From assembly GCA_001600495.1 (NCBI GenBank), contig BCKE01000060.1, positions 167,284 through 231,283 on the forward strand: a stretch of 64,000 bases of DNA, written 5' to 3'. The stretch is from Pilasporangium apinafurcum. Its lineage: Eukaryota; Oomycota; Peronosporomycetes; Pythiales; Pythiaceae. Below the pieces are notes generated by a model. The model was not told the origin of the DNA, searched no databases, and worked only from the letters and a program-made list of their open reading frames with translations. Shown here piece after piece: positions 54,924-64,000 of the stretch; positions within the stretch are counted from its first letter, which is position 1; every line of letters starts with the position of its first letter. The position numbers and the translations under genes are program-made.

Positions 54924-56056
54924 ATGCCTTCCCAGAACAAAGTTCTGATTGCCATTGCTAAAGACGACATGGCAGCTCCACAGGATTCCCATGATGTAGT
55001 AAAAACAAAAAATGTTGATAATGGTACGTTTTCGACAGTCCATGAAGACCGAGAGGAATATGAGCGTCAACGGCGCTACCAGCAAGTTGAACGCGAGCTC
55101 TTAGACGTACTTGGCGACGAAAATGTAGATGAAGCCTCCAAGAAGCGAAAATTGGTGCGGCTCTTTGACCGATTCAGGTTTGAATACACCCAGCTGAGTA
55201 TGAAACTGCGTAGCAACTTGCATTCACAACGCAAAATCATGCAAAAGGTTGGTTATATTCGACCGATTATTCATTCCACATTGGCATCCTAACCGTTTTC
55301 TCTACTCGCTATATTCATTGCTCGTAATAGTGCCTTGAAATGAAGAACGAGCTTATCATCAGTACCATGCGGGTCAAAGCTGCGAAGGAGATTCAAGATG
55401 AAGAAATCAAAAACCTCCAATTCTATCGCGAAGAGTGTGAACATGCCTGGAAAGAACGGAAACACAGCGAGGAACGCGAACGCAACGCCATGCGCATCAT
55501 TGATGAATTGAAACGCGAAGTCGAAGATCTTCAAGCGCATATCAAAGCACTGGTATCAACAGAATCGACGCTGATACCAAATAAACGAACTCATTTGTCG
55601 GAATCTCCCAGTCATTCGCTGTCGAAAGCGCGATCCAAGTTGCCTTCTCGGGGGAATAGCAATGAGCGCATGGAGATGTCATCGCCATCCAAGCTGCAAT
55701 CTCCATCCACGATGAAGAATGCATTCCAGCAAAATGGCTGCATAAGTCATCATGGCCTGATAGAAAACAAAAAGCCTATGTCAATTGACGAATGGAAAGT
55801 CGCCAATCAAGTTTGGACTCCAGCACCTATAGCTTTTAGAGAAGCGATCCCCTCAGTGTATGCCATTCAAAAGAACGAGCGATATCAAGAAATGCAACAG
55901 TGCATGAGTGTGCCAAGCCTTCATCCGACACCTATGGAACGTGCTACAACAGCAATAGCTTCATCGCCTTCCTATCGAAGCAAATCAAGTGAAGGAGGAG
56001 CACGATGCTCAACATCTCAAGGTAGCAGAAAAGTGGATCCATTGCCTCATGTATGA
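54924..56056 (+). CDS. Uncharacterised coiled-coil protein
   Basis: Exons 54924-55247 and 55331-56056 give 349 residues. Residues about 40-205 are highly charged with heptad-like spacing (EYERQRRYQQVERELLDVLG, KAAKEIQDEEIKNLQFYREE, MRIIDELKREVEDLQAHIKA), predicting a long coiled coil broken near the splice site. The C-terminal 140 residues are Ser/Pro-rich and probably disordered. No known domain is recognised; cytoskeletal or flagellar-type coiled-coil proteins look like this, but that is only a comparison. The short intron (83 bp) keeps frame. It converges with the phosphatase gene 92 bp away. Confidence 0.7.
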
Positions 56057-56148
56057 CGAGGTACAAGAAACAATAAAGGATGTTTCTTCACCAAAGCGGT
56101 CCAGTCACACAAGGCACAGGAACTCTGGGTGATTGTAGAGCACTTCCT

Positions 56149-58185
56149 TCATCCGCTCCAATTGTGGTCGGAAATGATCCATTTGGAATCACTGACGACA
56201 CGATCGCGGGTCCGTAAAAATTCGAATAGAGCATGGGTGGCGTTGAAAACGTGGAAGCGACCGTATCCATACTCTTGCTGCCGATTCACACTCCAAGAAG
56301 CAGGTAGATAGTCAATATCGTCCAACTCAGCCCCTGCTGATCCTATCATAATGTGCGTCGGTGCACGAGCCTTCCCCATTGTTGCTTGATTATTCACAAC
56401 CTCCTCTCGACACTGCTCTTGATAGACCGGACACGTGCGCTCATAAGCATGATAGTGACCAGAAAATATGACGTCCACGTTGTGTTCCATTAACAACTGT
56501 TCCAGGCATCGACGCAAGATATGTGAAACCTTGTAATCTCCATCGTAATTCTCTGAGCAGTACAGCGGTCGATGGATGTGTACCAACAACCACGGTGTTT
56601 TCGACCGGTCTATATCGGCGAGTTCCTTCTCTAACCATACTCGCATAGGTGCATTTGCTTCGCACGGGTGCTCACTGCTGAGCACGACATGGTGCGTCAA
56701 CCCAACAGAAAAGCTATACCAGAACACACGATTGCCGTTGTCGGGCATGTGAAAGCGCTTGACCGTCGGCACACCGCACTCACCCTTCGAATCGTTACCG
56801 AAATTCCCACCCATTGGATGCCAACCGTTCATTGCTGCAATGTCTGTGCCAGAGAGATCATGTCCCGCACCATTCACCAGATAGTCGTATTCGTGGTTTC
56901 CAATTCCAATCATATACGGGAGCCGCGTCGCCACAGGCTGAACAATCGCACCAAATTGGTCCCAAATGAATGTTCTTCCTTTCGCATATGAAAGATCCCC
57001 AATGTGCACCAAGCTGACGTAGTTGCCAATCCCATTAACTTCTTCCAGGTCCTGTTCGATGCGCTTCATCACAGTCTGTGTGTTGGATTTTGAAAGCCGT
57101 GACTTCCATTTCTTACCAGTAATGTGGCGCTCAGGAGATTCATCTTCGCTTATTTCTTCCAATACACGCTGTCCTAGGTCACCAAAGACAAAAAAGCTCT
57201 GCGAATTGCTCTTTAGTTTCCTTGGAATGACACTACCTGCTTCGGGAGGGAATGTGAATTCAAATATGTCGCTCATAACGCCATTTGTACTACCCACTTG
57301 ATAGAAATATGTCTCTCCTGGCACTAAATCTGCCATCACTACATCGTGGATATAGCCTGGATGGCGGTAGTACCGAGCTGATTCCAGTGTCGCCGGTTCG
57401 CCACAGAGATCACTGGCCGCGTAGCTATCAGTCGAGGCAGATGCGCGTCTGTGGAGACTTAAGCGTGTGGATCCATACCGAACAAAAGCATCAAACACGT
57501 GGCCACTTATCCACATCACACGCATCTCACCCTTATTGCTCGTCAAAGCCAAACGCACGTGCAACGGTTCTGTATGGCCCCTCTCCATTTCCACATGCGC
57601 TGATTCACCTATCACCGCGTACTGTTCATCATTCGCCGACGCACGAAGGTATCGGAACTGATACGAGCAACGCATATTCACCAGCGGACCAAATACGATA
57701 CCGCTTTTCAAGTTGGTCTGATCAACATAAACATAATCGAAAAAGTCTTCAGCATCCATCTCTTTGGCCCGCTCGCTTTCTTCTTCGTTGTCCACACAGT
57801 AAACGCCGATGAAATCGCCATCAAGTAATGACTGTGCTTCACTATCTGCTTCATTGAATTGAAAAGTGACATGGACCGTACCTAGTTGTGGGACAATCGT
57901 CGTGTTCACAAACATTCGAACCTCACTGGTCGCTACACCCTGTTTATTTTCACTCTTTTGTTGCGCAAATTCGCAATGTTTGTTAAAACACGGATGATAT
58001 TCTTCATGAAACATCCATGCACCACCACGGTGCCACCGGTAGAACCACTTGTAATACTCAGTGGAACCGATTTCGCCATTGAACGTCGATGTTCTTCTTT
58101 GTCTTATTTCTATCGTTTCCACATCGCAAAGAAATAAACACCACAGCAACAGAATTAACGTGGCAAGATGTTTCAGCATATCCAC
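56149..58185 (-). CDS. Secreted purple acid phosphatase-like metallophosphoesterase
   Basis: Intronless, 678 residues with a signal peptide (MDMLKHLATLILLLWCLFLC). An N-terminal fibronectin-like domain precedes the metallophosphatase core. The five metal-binding blocks are present in order: FVFGDLG, GDLSYAKG, GNHEYDY, VHIHRP and SGHYHAYER. These carry the Asp, Tyr, Asn and His ligands of plant-type purple acid phosphatases. The enzyme should hydrolyse phosphate esters outside the cell or in vacuoles; substrate is not predictable. A phosphate-scavenging role would fit a soil or plant-associated oomycete (inference). Confidence 0.93.
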   Translation of the reverse strand: MDMLKHLATLILLLWCLFLCDVETIEIRQRRTSTFNGEIGSTEYYKWFYRWHRGGAWMFHEEYHPCFNKHCEFAQQKSENKQGVATSEVRMFVNTTIVPQLGTVHVTFQFNEADSEAQSLLDGDFIGVYCVDNEEESERAKEMDAEDFFDYVYVDQTNLKSGIVFGPLVNMRCSYQFRYLRASANDEQYAVIGESAHVEMERGHTEPLHVRLALTSNKGEMRVMWISGHVFDAFVRYGSTRLSLHRRASASTDSYAASDLCGEPATLESARYYRHPGYIHDVVMADLVPGETYFYQVGSTNGVMSDIFEFTFPPEAGSVIPRKLKSNSQSFFVFGDLGQRVLEEISEDESPERHITGKKWKSRLSKSNTQTVMKRIEQDLEEVNGIGNYVSLVHIGDLSYAKGRTFIWDQFGAIVQPVATRLPYMIGIGNHEYDYLVNGAGHDLSGTDIAAMNGWHPMGGNFGNDSKGECGVPTVKRFHMPDNGNRVFWYSFSVGLTHHVVLSSEHPCEANAPMRVWLEKELADIDRSKTPWLLVHIHRPLYCSENYDGDYKVSHILRRCLEQLLMEHNVDVIFSGHYHAYERTCPVYQEQCREEVVNNQATMGKARAPTHIMIGSAGAELDDIDYLPASWSVNRQQEYGYGRFHVFNATHALFEFLRTRDRVVSDSKWIISDHNWSG

Positions 58186-58439
58186 TTTGTCAAATCACTA
58201 GACGTATCGTATCAAGCACAGATGCACGCAGAGAGATGAAGAGAAGCTTCTCCTTTAACTATGTGGTAGCAAATGTAATCTTTATCCTCACTTTTGCGGC
58301 AACTTCTGCCGTATCTCTCTATCTATTGGCTAAAACAACCGTCTAAAAATGCTTTTATTGGCTGAAAAGGGTGATTTGACCAACCAACCAAACGGCAAGC
58401 CAAACGTTGTGAATAGCTCAATTTGTCAAAACAACAACG

Positions 58440-60371
58440 ATGGCAACGGACGTGGTGATGGAAGAAGTAAGTGCGAACGGCGAAAATGGCGTGAACGCAT
58501 CGATGCAAGAGACATCACGAGTACCAAATATCATCTACGAAGGTGACACAGTGATTTGCCAGACCAGCGATGGCCGGATGTTCTTCCAAGCCGCCAAGAA
58601 AGACGAGTACGGACTTGTGCGATGTGGGTGGATTCCAACCTGCTCAGTTTCTGATGCATTTTTGATGAGTTAGGTCCATTCGAGTGGGCAAAAAATTGAC
58701 GTCTTTGCGTCCGATTATCGGCTCGTGCTACGGGTGAGTCTTTTTAAGCAACGTGGATGACTTGAACCATGGTGATGGATTAATGTCTATGCTTGTCATG
58801 TATTAGTACGGTATTTGAAGAGCAGAACAAACGATTAGTGCAGGTCTCCGGTGGTCTCTTTCCAGATCCAGTTGCACCAGGTATGGTTGGACAATCTGTG
58901 CTGCTTTATGGTGCTATGGGTCATTGAATATTTTTATGCTAATTGTTAAATTTTCTAGAAACGGGAGATGCATTTGTACCCGATAGCGATAATCGCAACT
59001 ACACTGATACAAATTCGGCGCAGAAGCTCACATCTACCGCGATCGGCGAGCTTCGCGAAAGTGGCGCGACAGGCAAGGAAATCATCCAGAAACTGGTCGA
59101 AAACAGCGAAACGTGGGATGCGAAAACCGAGTTCTCCAAGCAGAAATATCTCAAGAAGAAACAACAAAAATACATGCCGCGTGTGCGTTTCCTCAAGTGT
59201 ACGGCCGATTCGCTTTGTCGCACGTATCGCTTGAAGAATCCAGGCAAGATTTGGTACGTTGTGTCTGTTTGTGTTGGCGATGAGCTTACTTGGATATTGA
59301 CTCACATTTACCTGATTGCAGCAATATGAGGGAAGATTCATTGGGGCAAATCCTGGTCTACGGCAACATCTTTGCTAATGCACAGGTACTGGTGGTTGAT
59401 ACCTGTATGGGATTAGTCACGGGTGCGATAGCTGAGCGACAAGCAGGCAATGGACGGATATTGGCGGGATATGAAGGACAGCAGCCCTGCGCTGATATCC
59501 TTCGTCGATTTAATTTCGGTAGGTGCTTCTCAAAAGGAATGCGAATTTGAAAAACAAGAAGAGAAAACATATTGTGTCATCGCTCTGCGTGATGCGTATA
59601 GAGAAAAAAGTGTTGAAATCGATTCACTATTTCCCGTTCAAGGATGTCGCATTATTAGACAAGGTAGGTCATTCTTTTGTCTATCATGGTCGTTTATGAT
59701 ACATGTTTAAAGTTTCATGATTGCCAATAGAAGGAGCAAGATATAATTGAACCGGAGACAGCACCACGTGATGGGTTGACGCCAGAGGAACGTAAACGCT
59801 TGGCAGCAGAACGTGCCAAAACTTTCACCGAAGCTGAACAAAAGCGTTATCACGCCAAAAAGCTGCGCCGACAAGCGAATAAGATCCAGCGTGAGACGCC
59901 AGCGGTGGTTCGCGAGTGGATCCGAGAGAAATCCGACAGTTTGGTCATTGCAGCCAATTATGACCCGGAAAAGATGCTGCTGATGTTTTTGCCGTACTTG
60001 GGCTACTCGAAACCTTTCGTCATCTACTCTGAGTTTCTGGAGGTAAGCGTGTATCATCTTTGATCAACTAAGATCTGTTACTTACCTCGCTCTTATGTCT
60101 CTTGCAGCCACTGGCGAAGACATTCAGTACTTTACAGAACATGGATTCTGTGATTGATCTGCAGCTGAATGAGACATGGACCCGCGAATATCAAGTTTTG
60201 CCTGGTCGAACGCATCCAGAGATGAACATGAGTGCATGTAGTGGGTATTTGCTTTCTGGTATTAAAATCAGTGACAGTGTCGTTCATCCTCCATCGGTTC
60301 CGCCAAAAGTAGAGTCAGTGACTGTAGAAACTGAATCCCCACTGAAAAAAGCGAAAACGGAAGAGAACTAA
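58440..60371 (+). CDS. TRM6: tRNA (adenine-58-N1) methyltransferase non-catalytic subunit TRM6
   Basis: Eight exons: 58440-58606, 58674-58733, 58807-58880, 58959-59253, 59322-59518, 59602-59663, 59731-60042 and 60108-60371, encoding 476 residues. Family motifs: the N-terminal VGKKLTSLRPIIGSCYG and TVFEEQNKRLVQV, then GATGKEIIQKLVENSETWDA and KQKYLKKKQQKYMPRV, the Rossmann-like ANAQVLVVDTCMGLVTGAI lacking a proper SAM loop, and KSIHYFPFKDVALLDK recovered only with exon 6. TRM6 with catalytic TRM61 makes m1A58 in tRNA, needed for initiator tRNA stability, in the nucleus. It is the most intron-rich gene in the window; each junction restores frame and homology. Confidence 0.9.
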
Positions 60372-62189
60372 AACTTTCTGACGCAATAGAGAAGCAGAAG
60401 AGAATGAGTATCTGCTGATGTTATGTCGCTGAAGAGGTTTGGCTCGACGGTCTCTTGCAAATGTAATGTCCACAAATTCTTCCTTGATCTTCTTCATTGC
60501 TCATAGACCTTCGAACCGCTAGTTACATTTTTATCGTTTCCTTTCTTGTAACTGCTCCATCTAGCTGAGATTTAGTATCTTACGAGAGAAATTGGCGCTC
60601 TGTATATGTGATGGATTCGCTTCCTCAATCAGAAAGCCACAGAAAACGATACGATCAACTACATGTTTTGGCACCTGCAAAGTGTTGGCAAGCATTAAAA
60701 AGCGATTCCAGCGTAGGGATGCGCTGCTGGAACAGCATATTGAAGAATATGGAGCGATAGTGACTCAAGTCAAACGCTCTCTGGCCAAAACTGAAGAAGA
60801 ACGAACAATTGTCAGGCCAGCTTGACTACTGTTAATTGGCTCATAATCTAGCGTTTGTCATTTGAGAGGATGATGCTAGTCGTCGCGTCCATGCTCCAAA
60901 TCGTTTCGGTGTGAATATTACAGTCATTGTGAACGACGAATGCGTGAGTTTCTATCAAATGATTGGCTTTTATCGACTAGCGACAGTACCTTCGCATAAC
61001 ACGGTCGTCGTATTGTGGATGAGAATCTCCCGAAATTTCCGCTAAATAAGACTTTTCGTGGCTCTACGGTGCTGTAGCTGCAGATAGTATAGAGATGAGT
61101 GATTCATTCTTCGTCACGATGACATATACCCGTGTTTTCTGGCTTAATGCATGTGAACTTTACAAAATTGATGCAGATAACCTACTAGTGAAACCCGTCT
61201 TCTATGACCTATCTTGTGAGAACGTTAAGACTAATCGCTTTGTTGACAAGAAATAAGGTGCCTTCTTGATCCTCCTGCAATCCAATGCGAAAGTTCTATC
61301 AACGAACTTTGCCTTGAACTTCAATGAGCCTTGCTTGGATAGACATACGTATTTCGTCCAGATACACAATCCTTCTTATCCACCTATTGAAGCTATGTGG
61401 AATGGACTACGGTTAATGCGTAAGTGTGTGGGTGTATATAAGATCTTACACGAAGAAAGTGGAAAGGAATTCATGCAAAATGAACTTTAATGATTTTGCA
61501 ACGATGCAGGCCACTAGCTCGAATGCAGATGCTGGAGGTCTCGTTCATGTTCCTGCGATAGGAGACGACCATATATGGATCCATTTTTACACTGTGTTCG
61601 TAAATTTGACCGGTCATATGCTTGATACGCGTCTCTTCACATGGAAACGACTGTAAAGAGAACACAAAAATGTAGCCACTGAGGTAAAACGAGGGTTTCC
61701 ACCACATGTAGCCATGATCAAATTTTGTACTCTCGATTAAGTGTCCAACAATCCACAATACTCGCACCTGTCCAACCATCTGGTATAACCCGGTCCTAAA
61801 ACTACAGCAATCCGACCCACAAGAAGCTGGTAATCCAATCAGATAATCAAGTGCAAGTTGATGCTTCCAAGCATCAAGAACGCGTGTCTATCATCATGAC
61901 ACTACCTATGATATGATTTACAGTGCTTAGCTCTCATCTTTACACGCGTAATCGGCGGGAAACCTTGGTCCGAAGAATACCTTCCATCTATAGTCGGTTC
62001 TAGTCAATATATCGGTCTGATATATTAAATCTACGGGTTCGGGTGCAGATTCTGTACCCGAAAGCCCATCCTTCTTGTGGTGCAGCACGTCATTCCCAGA
62101 TCTGCCATTACCTACACGAGTGCAGCTCTCTCTCTTACAAATTTCCATTTATCACAGATCTGGACCGATCGGAATTAGTGAACGAGAGG
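60372..62189. other. Gene-poor stretch, possibly decayed sequence
   Basis: About 1.8 kb without a gene I can support. A plus-strand ORF at 60592-60825 has a charged helical stretch (KRFQRRDALLEQHIEEYG); one at 61094-61255 encodes 53 residues (MSDSFFVTMTYTRVFWLN onward); others at 61266-61490 and 61471-61779 (minus) are similarly short. They could be remains of a gene related to the downstream bZIP-like one, but I could not align them. Confidence 0.4.
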
Positions 62190-63520
62190 ATGGAGACTGC
62201 AACAGCCATGGGTGCATTAGCGGAAGAAGAAATGGCGACATCGACCGCACAGTTTAAGAAGGAACGCCATCGGCTCTACTCTAAACGTAGCTACTATCGT
62301 AAACTCGTACGTTCAGCCGTTTTTGATGGGGTGTGTAGATCGATAAAAGAGTCAAACTAACCACTCGTTCATGATTTAGATTCAGTTGAACTTCCTACGT
62401 GACCGTGTGGAGAGACTTAATGCCGAGTATGCTCACTTGTTAAATCTCCAACACCAACAGGAAAAACTGGAAGATGGCGGCGGGTCGATCCAGATGCAGA
62501 TGAGTGAATCCACCGCGCAGGCGTATGTGCAACTGTCGAGTGTAAAGGAGCAATTGCGACGCGAAAATGCGATGCTGGAGAAAGAGGTCGAGGAGTGGCA
62601 TGCTCTAAAGACAAAACTACAGCGATGGGTGGGTGATTTACACGAAGAACAGGTGTGTATGGTTACTTCTCCATTTGGGTAGAGGGTCATATTGTCGCTG
62701 ATGTATTTGTATGGATGACTCTACGATTGGATAAAAGGACGAGGTAACCAGCAAGATTCCGTACCTCGAGATCGACCCAGAGACAATTGAATCCCTGGTG
62801 TGGACATCCCAGGCAGATATGCGCCGTTTTCTCTCGAGCACATCATTCCTCACCACTGGCACTAGCGTCTTTGGCTGGCGGGATCGGCGAAAAATCGAAG
62901 CTGGGCGCTTAAAATTCTCCTTATCCAAGACGTTTTACGGTTGTACAGCGCTACAGTTGTATTTACAGACGTGTTCATTCATGGCATCTCCACAACGACA
63001 GACGCAACTCTTCTCTGGTTCCATGGGGATGCAAATCCACTTGGTGCAAGAAATTAATGAGTCACATACATTGATGCTGCGTCAATTTCATCACTCTAAT
63101 GGCAAAGTGGCCGCAAATTCGCTCTTTATTGGGTCACGGTTGGAAGTGGATGGGGGCTTTTTAATTCTCTTTCGATCGGTGGCAAGGAAAGAAGTCTTAA
63201 GTGATTCTATGGTATCCAAACTCGACACCGTACGGACAGAACCGTGGCTGGATGCCGATACACTCACATGGTACATGTGGTGACATGCTGGTAGCGTCTC
63301 AACCGAATGTGAGATTGATGCTAATTGATTGGTTTCGATTGTTTATCTATATAGGATGTTGTTTGAAGAAGGCAAAGGTGAACATTGTACAATGGACTTT
63401 GGTGGGAATTTAGCTAACACGATGGTCGCTGGTCCCGAAGTGTGGATGTTGGAGGTGTTGTTTATCATTTTGCGATGGGAAACATTTGTGCGGGGTCCCA
63501 TTTTCTCATTGTGTGCGTGA
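62190..63520 (+). CDS. bZIP-like / M96-type oomycete regulatory protein
   Basis: Exons 62190-62306, 62380-62652, 62738-63270 and 63355-63520 give 362 residues. A basic stretch (KKERHRLYSKRSYYRKL, about 23-39) is joined by splicing to a leucine-rich coiled coil (LNFLRDRVERLNAEYAHLL and a second helix with AYVQLSSVKEQLRRENAMLE). The C-terminal 230 residues resemble the START-like part of oomycete M96 mating-specific family proteins (segments QLYLQTCSFMASP, NSLFIGSRLEVDGGFLILF). The invariant bZIP Asn is not found at the expected place, although the conserved Arg is. Presumed nuclear DNA-binding regulator. The chosen start is METATAMG; all three introns keep frame. Confidence 0.72.
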
Positions 63521-63583
63521 GTAGATGTTTAAATGGTTTCGGTACTGATGAAAGTTTGTTTATTAGTAATTTCGTCTTTTAAC

Positions 63584-63639
63584 CTTTATTCCCCACATCA
63601 TTTGTACAACGCGTTGTACAAATGATGTGGGGAATAAAG
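63584..63639. repeat. 56-bp perfect palindrome
   Basis: Two 28-bp halves meet at 63611/63612 with no spacer and no mismatch. The centre is TACAACGCGTTGTA and the ends are CTTTATTCCCC and its complement GGGGAATAAAG. As RNA or single-stranded DNA it would form a long perfect hairpin. It lies about 60 bp after the stop of the bZIP-like gene, so it could be in its 3' UTR. Note AATAAA lies within the right half, where it could serve as a polyadenylation signal on the plus strand. Confidence 0.9.
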
Positions 63640-63648
63640 ATTTAAACT

Positions 63649-63796
63649 AGAGACAATAAAAATAATAAGCCAGTTTTAAAATTAAATAAAAAAAATACGC
63701 CAACTTTTCAAAAAATAAAAAAAGAGACAATAAAAATAATAAGCCAGTTTTAAAATTAAATAAAAAAAATACGCCAACTTTTCAAAAAATAAAAAA
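63649..63796 (+). repeat. 74-bp tandem duplication
   Basis: Two adjacent copies, 63649-63722 and 63723-63796, appear identical. Each starts AGAGACAATAAAAATAATAA and ends in A-rich sequence. A partial third similarity (AATATGCCA against AATACGCCA) follows at 63797. A recent slippage or unequal-exchange event in AT-rich DNA. Confidence 0.9.
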
Positions 63797-64000
63797 AATA
63801 TGCCACACTGAAAGAAATGCGAAAAATTCCGTAATTAATTTTTGTGACGAGTCTGTGATAACGAAGCCTGTAATGGGCAGTTGTAAACTTAAAAGGTCAC
63901 ACATAACACAGACTTTCCAATCACATACTGTTATTTGAAGAACTTTCTCAAAGCATGATGAAGCCAATCATATTGAGCTATGTGAATAATTTTCTGTGCA

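Larger units (their letters stand above)
63521..64000. other. AT-rich terminal tract
   Basis: About 480 bp, very AT-rich, containing the palindrome at 63584-63639 and the tandem duplication at 63649-63796 (listed separately). No gene recognised. Confidence 0.6.

Noticed and set aside
1-64000. CRISPR arrays, rRNA or tRNA genes, integrated viruses, RXLR or Crinkler effector genes
   Set aside because: No regular direct repeats with spacers, no tRNA-like T-loop/anticodon arrangement, no viral replication or capsid motifs, and no secreted frame with an RXLR-EER or LFLAK motif were seen by eye.

Overview
The window is nuclear DNA from a eukaryote, almost certainly an oomycete and most likely of the Pythium/Phytophthora (peronosporalean) lineage. 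The evidence is a combination of genes: a multi-membrane LRR family ending in Trp-Leu-Gly-Cys (the oomycete 'WLGC' family), PL3 pectate lyases, a membrane-anchored GH5 glucanase, FYVE-GAF and bZIP/M96-like proteins, and a mitochondrial-type MinD. Introns are few, short (46-100 bp) and GT-AG, and genes are dense. I cannot name the species. No tRNA, rRNA or CRISPR was seen. Gene models were spliced by hand, and the exon junctions given keep the reading frame.

Layout. 1-4.9 kb: two WLGC-family genes in tandem on the minus strand, the first cut by the window edge. 5.1-16 kb: housekeeping block with a METTL21-like methyltransferase, 6-phosphofructo-2-kinase/fructose-2,6-bisphosphatase with an AMPK-type glycogen-binding domain, a GH5 glucanase, SPF27 (spliceosome), mS35 (mitoribosome) and AP-4 mu. 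16.8-24.5 kb: a third WLGC gene and a PL3 pectate lyase lie in the left arm of a 1,957-bp inverted duplication that looks perfect. The right arm carries a second, identical pectate lyase and a 5'-truncated WLGC fragment. 25.2-32 kb: three alternative oxidase genes on the minus strand with two MAPEG genes on the plus strand between the first two. 32.4-37.3 kb: small proteins, one intact SAM methyltransferase, and two decayed ABCG transporter fragments in opposite orientations. 37.4-52.8 kb: 5-hydroxyisourate hydrolase with a PTS2-like N-terminus, an uncharacterised protein, FYVE-GAF protein, INCENP with a SAP domain, an M13 metalloprotease, KLHDC4-type Kelch protein and mitochondrial MinD. 53.0-54.4 kb: a 415-bp non-autonomous element with long terminal inverted repeats lies beside an M13 protease pseudogene that has lost its zinc ligands. 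54.9-64 kb: a coiled-coil protein, purple acid phosphatase, TRM6, a gene-poor stretch, a bZIP/M96-like factor, and a terminal AT-rich tract with a 56-bp perfect palindrome and a 74-bp tandem duplication.

How it fits together. Most loci are unrelated housekeeping genes. The accessory signal is local duplication: WLGC (four loci), pectate lyase (two), AOX (three, with patches suggesting gene conversion), MAPEG (two), M13 (one live, one dead) and ABCG (two dead). Pectate lyase and GH5 glucanase act on plant or oomycete cell walls; AOX and MAPEG fit stress and redox handling. I found no convincing previously undescribed multi-gene system. The best candidates for follow-up are the perfect inverted duplication, the WLGC family, and the SAP-INCENP fusion.
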